This document shows, piece by piece, positions 4,562-6,139 of a stretch of DNA of 6,139 nucleotides; the stretch's first letter is position 1, and each line of letters begins with the position of its first letter. The stretch covers positions 1 through 6,139 of the forward strand of contig JAHLLK010000143.1 of assembly GCA_020444165.1 (NCBI GenBank). The letters run 5' to 3'. The position numbers were made by a program, and so were the translations under genes. This stretch comes from Deltaproteobacteria bacterium (GTDB lineage Bacteria > Desulfobacterota > Desulfarculia > Desulfarculales > Desulfarculaceae). The notes under the pieces were generated by a model. That model was not told the origin of the DNA and ran no database searches. It saw only the letters and a program-made list of their open reading frames with translations.

Positions 4562-6025
4562 TCAGCCGCCAAAAGCGGCCAGGTAAGGGTCGAGATCCAG
4601 CTTCTGCCGGGTGCGGGCCGAACTGAGCCAGCGGAGTTTGCCCACCACCGGCCGCTCGGCAAAGGGCCGGTCATAGCGGCCCAACACCCAGGCAAGGCCA
4701 TTGTAGGAGTTGGGGTCGCGGCCGTCCAGCGCGTACTTGTCATTGAGCTGCACCAGCACCTCCCAAGCCGTGGCCGGGCTGGCGCTCCACTCCAGGATCT
4801 TCTTGCCCCATAGCATGCGCAGGTACCCGTAAATCATCCCCTCCCGCAAGAGCTGGCCCTGGGCCGCGTTCCACACCGGGTCGTGGGTGGCCGCGGCCTC
4901 CAACTCCGCCGGGGCATAGACATGCTCCCGGCGATCGGCCGCGTGGGCGGCCAAAGTTTCCCGGGCCCAGGCCGGCAGGGAGTCATAGGCCGCGTAGTCC
5001 CCGGGGTGGAAGCGGCAGAAATTGAAGCCCAGCTCCCGCCAGGTGACCAGCTGCTCCAAAAAGGCCTCGGCCCCGGGGGACAGGCCCCACCAGCCCTCGC
5101 GCTGGCCCGTGGGACGGGGAAAGCTCATCGTGTCCAGCCGCCGGCCTTCGCGCGAGAGCAGGGCGTCCAGCACGGCCCAAGGGGAGAGGTGCCCCCAGTG
5201 CAGATAGGGGCTGAGGCCCGAGGTGGCTCCCGGCCGGGGCTGGTTGCGCTCTTGGTGGTAGGCGTCCAGCCCCGTGGCCAAAAAGGCGCTCAGCCGGGCC
5301 GTGGCCGCGTCCTCGCCGCCCCTCACTCCCGCCACCGGCGCGGGTGAGGTCGGCAGGGGCAGCCCGGCCAGGGCCGCACGGCCCAGCCGCTCGGCCGGAG
5401 TGGGCGGCCAGCGGCGGAGCACCTCCCCCGGAATCTCGGCCGGCCCGCCCTGGTAGGCGGCCAGGGGGTCGGCCGGCGGGGGAGAGGCCAGGTGGCGGGG
5501 CAATTCCCCCTGGGCCCAGCGCCGGAAATGCACCGCGGCTCTGAAGGCCCGGGGCGCGGCCGCCAGGGGCAACAGGCCGCCGGAATCCACCACCTCCAGG
5601 CGTACCGGGACCTGGCGGGCCGCGGCGGCCAGCATGCGGGGCAGGAAAAAAGCCGGGAACTCGTCAGCCACCACCAGCACCGCCCGGGCGGCCAAGGCGG
5701 CCAACTGCCCCTTGCCCTCACCGGCCACGGGCTCCACATAGGCCAAGGCGCTGACCCCCCGGGCGGCCAAGGCTCGGGCGTTCACCGCCATGCCCTCCAG
5801 GGCAAAGGCGGAGAGCCGGGGCGAGGCATGGAGGTAGGCCGCGCGCAGGGCCTCCAGCACCAACAGCGGCCGTCCGAACTCGCGGCAGGCCTCCACGGCC
5901 CGGGCCAGGCCGTAGTTCCAGCCCAGCCGGCGGGCGGCGGTCATCCAGTAGAGCACGTAATCCCCCCGGGGATTTACAGGCGCTTGGTTGGCGCCCCTCA
6001 GGCGCAGAGCAGGTACAGGCCACAT
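4562..6025 (-). CDS. phr: Deoxyribodipyrimidine photolyase, bacterial class II type
   Basis: This 487-residue flavoprotein should split UV-induced cyclobutane pyrimidine dimers using blue light and FAD. The N-terminal Rossmann-like domain begins with APVNPRGDYVLYWM. The helical FAD domain carries SGLSPYLHWGHLS (around residues 267-280), LVTWRELGFNFC, and the class II signature LNDKYALDGRDPN. Asn428 in LND matches the flavin-N5 asparagine of Methanosarcina mazei PhrII (Asn403). Trp385, Trp406 and Trp413 have exactly the spacing of its electron-transfer tryptophans 360/381/388, so photoreduction should be intact. The usual GKMHG before the second tryptophan reads GMIYG (396-400). The ATG at 6025 is chosen for GGGAG 7 nt upstream and because the conserved N-terminus starts there; ATGs at 6094 and 6133 would add 23 or 36 unconserved residues. 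It heads a two-gene unit with truD. No clear promoter is visible. Confidence 0.93.
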   Translation of the reverse strand: MWPVPALRLRGANQAPVNPRGDYVLYWMTAARRLGWNYGLARAVEACREFGRPLLVLEALRAAYLHASPRLSAFALEGMAVNARALAARGVSALAYVEPVAGEGKGQLAALAARAVLVVADEFPAFFLPRMLAAAARQVPVRLEVVDSGGLLPLAAAPRAFRAAVHFRRWAQGELPRHLASPPPADPLAAYQGGPAEIPGEVLRRWPPTPAERLGRAALAGLPLPTSPAPVAGVRGGEDAATARLSAFLATGLDAYHQERNQPRPGATSGLSPYLHWGHLSPWAVLDALLSREGRRLDTMSFPRPTGQREGWWGLSPGAEAFLEQLVTWRELGFNFCRFHPGDYAAYDSLPAWARETLAAHAADRREHVYAPAELEAAATHDPVWNAAQGQLLREGMIYGYLRMLWGKKILEWSASPATAWEVLVQLNDKYALDGRDPNSYNGLAWVLGRYDRPFAERPVVGKLRWLSSARTRQKLDLDPYLAAFGG

Positions 6026-6032
6026 GCCGTGG

Positions 6033-6037
6033 CTCCC
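6033..6037 (-). promoter_or_regulatory. Ribosome binding site deciding the phr start
   Basis: GGGAG on the minus strand sits 7 nt before the ATG at 6025. Just upstream is a 6-bp hairpin, GCAGCG/CGCTGC with a 3-nt loop (6051-6065), in the presumed leader. The two further upstream in-frame ATGs have no comparable site. Confidence 0.65.
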
Positions 6038-6099
6038 AATGCGTGTCGTGGCAGCGTGCCGCTGCTGGCGTAGCGGGTCGGGTTGAGTTTCCATGCAAG

Positions 6100-6119
6100 C
6101 GGGAGCGTGTTCGCTCCCG
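6100..6119. repeat. Perfect palindrome upstream of phr, 8-bp stem
   Basis: CGGGAGCG (6100-6107) pairs perfectly with CGCTCCCG (6112-6119) around a 4-nt loop. GCAA (6095-6098) and TTGC (6123-6126) can extend it with a small asymmetric bulge. No T-run follows on either strand. It may be a REP-like palindrome or part of the untranslated region between phr and whatever lies beyond the window edge. Confidence 0.55.
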
Positions 6120-6139
6120 AAGTTGCGCGGCATCGAATC

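Noticed and set aside
3260..4813. 517-codon plus-strand open frame across pfpI, truD and phr
   Set aside because: It is antisense to truD and phr and overlaps the PfpI-type gene in another frame; no motifs.
6026..6133. N-terminal extension of the photolyase to ATGs at 6094 or 6133
   Set aside because: The added residues are unlike photolyase N-termini and span two hairpins; the ATG at 6025 has GGGAG at good spacing.

Overview
The window is GC-rich bacterial DNA, with heavy use of GGC, GCC, CTG and GAG codons. It carries four complete chromosomal genes plus two non-coding stretches full of repeats and hairpins. Gene content, GC bias and the photolyase subtype fit a Desulfobacterota (former Deltaproteobacteria) chromosome. 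That assignment is an inference from protein resemblance, not from a marker gene. I see no tRNA, rRNA, CRISPR array, transposase or phage gene.

Layout. Bases 1-969 have no convincing gene. They hold a palindrome (28-51), copy A of an imperfect ~150-bp dispersed repeat (83-232), and an almost uninterrupted run of strong hairpins (278-482). A GC-rich structured leader (~660-940) then precedes a chemoreceptor gene (970-2562, +). That gene ends in a textbook intrinsic terminator (2570-2601). Copy B of the repeat (2680-2828) and an AT-rich stretch separate it from a PfpI/DJ-1 family gene (2946-3476, +). Convergent to this, only 14 bp away, is a two-gene minus-strand unit: a bacterial class II-type photolyase (4562-6025) followed 15 nt later by truD (3491-4546), which starts with TTG.

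How the genes relate. The chemoreceptor is a membrane sensor for the CheA/CheW array. The PfpI protein is a stress-type DJ-1 superfamily enzyme, phr repairs UV lesions in DNA, and truD modifies tRNA. Only phr-truD looks like an operon. A shared stress theme for pfpI and phr is possible but not shown.

Most notable. (1) The 278-482 hairpin array has stems of 8, 14, 12 (with a nested 11) and 13 bp in different sequences, with no gene to explain it. (2) The two repeat copies keep three stems, and two differences fall in one stem as A-U to G-U changes, hinting at RNA-level structure. (3) The chemoreceptor signalling hairpin is 14 residues shorter in each arm than E. coli Tsr as I recall it. That is a symmetric loss of two heptads per arm, giving a length outside the common heptad classes I know.
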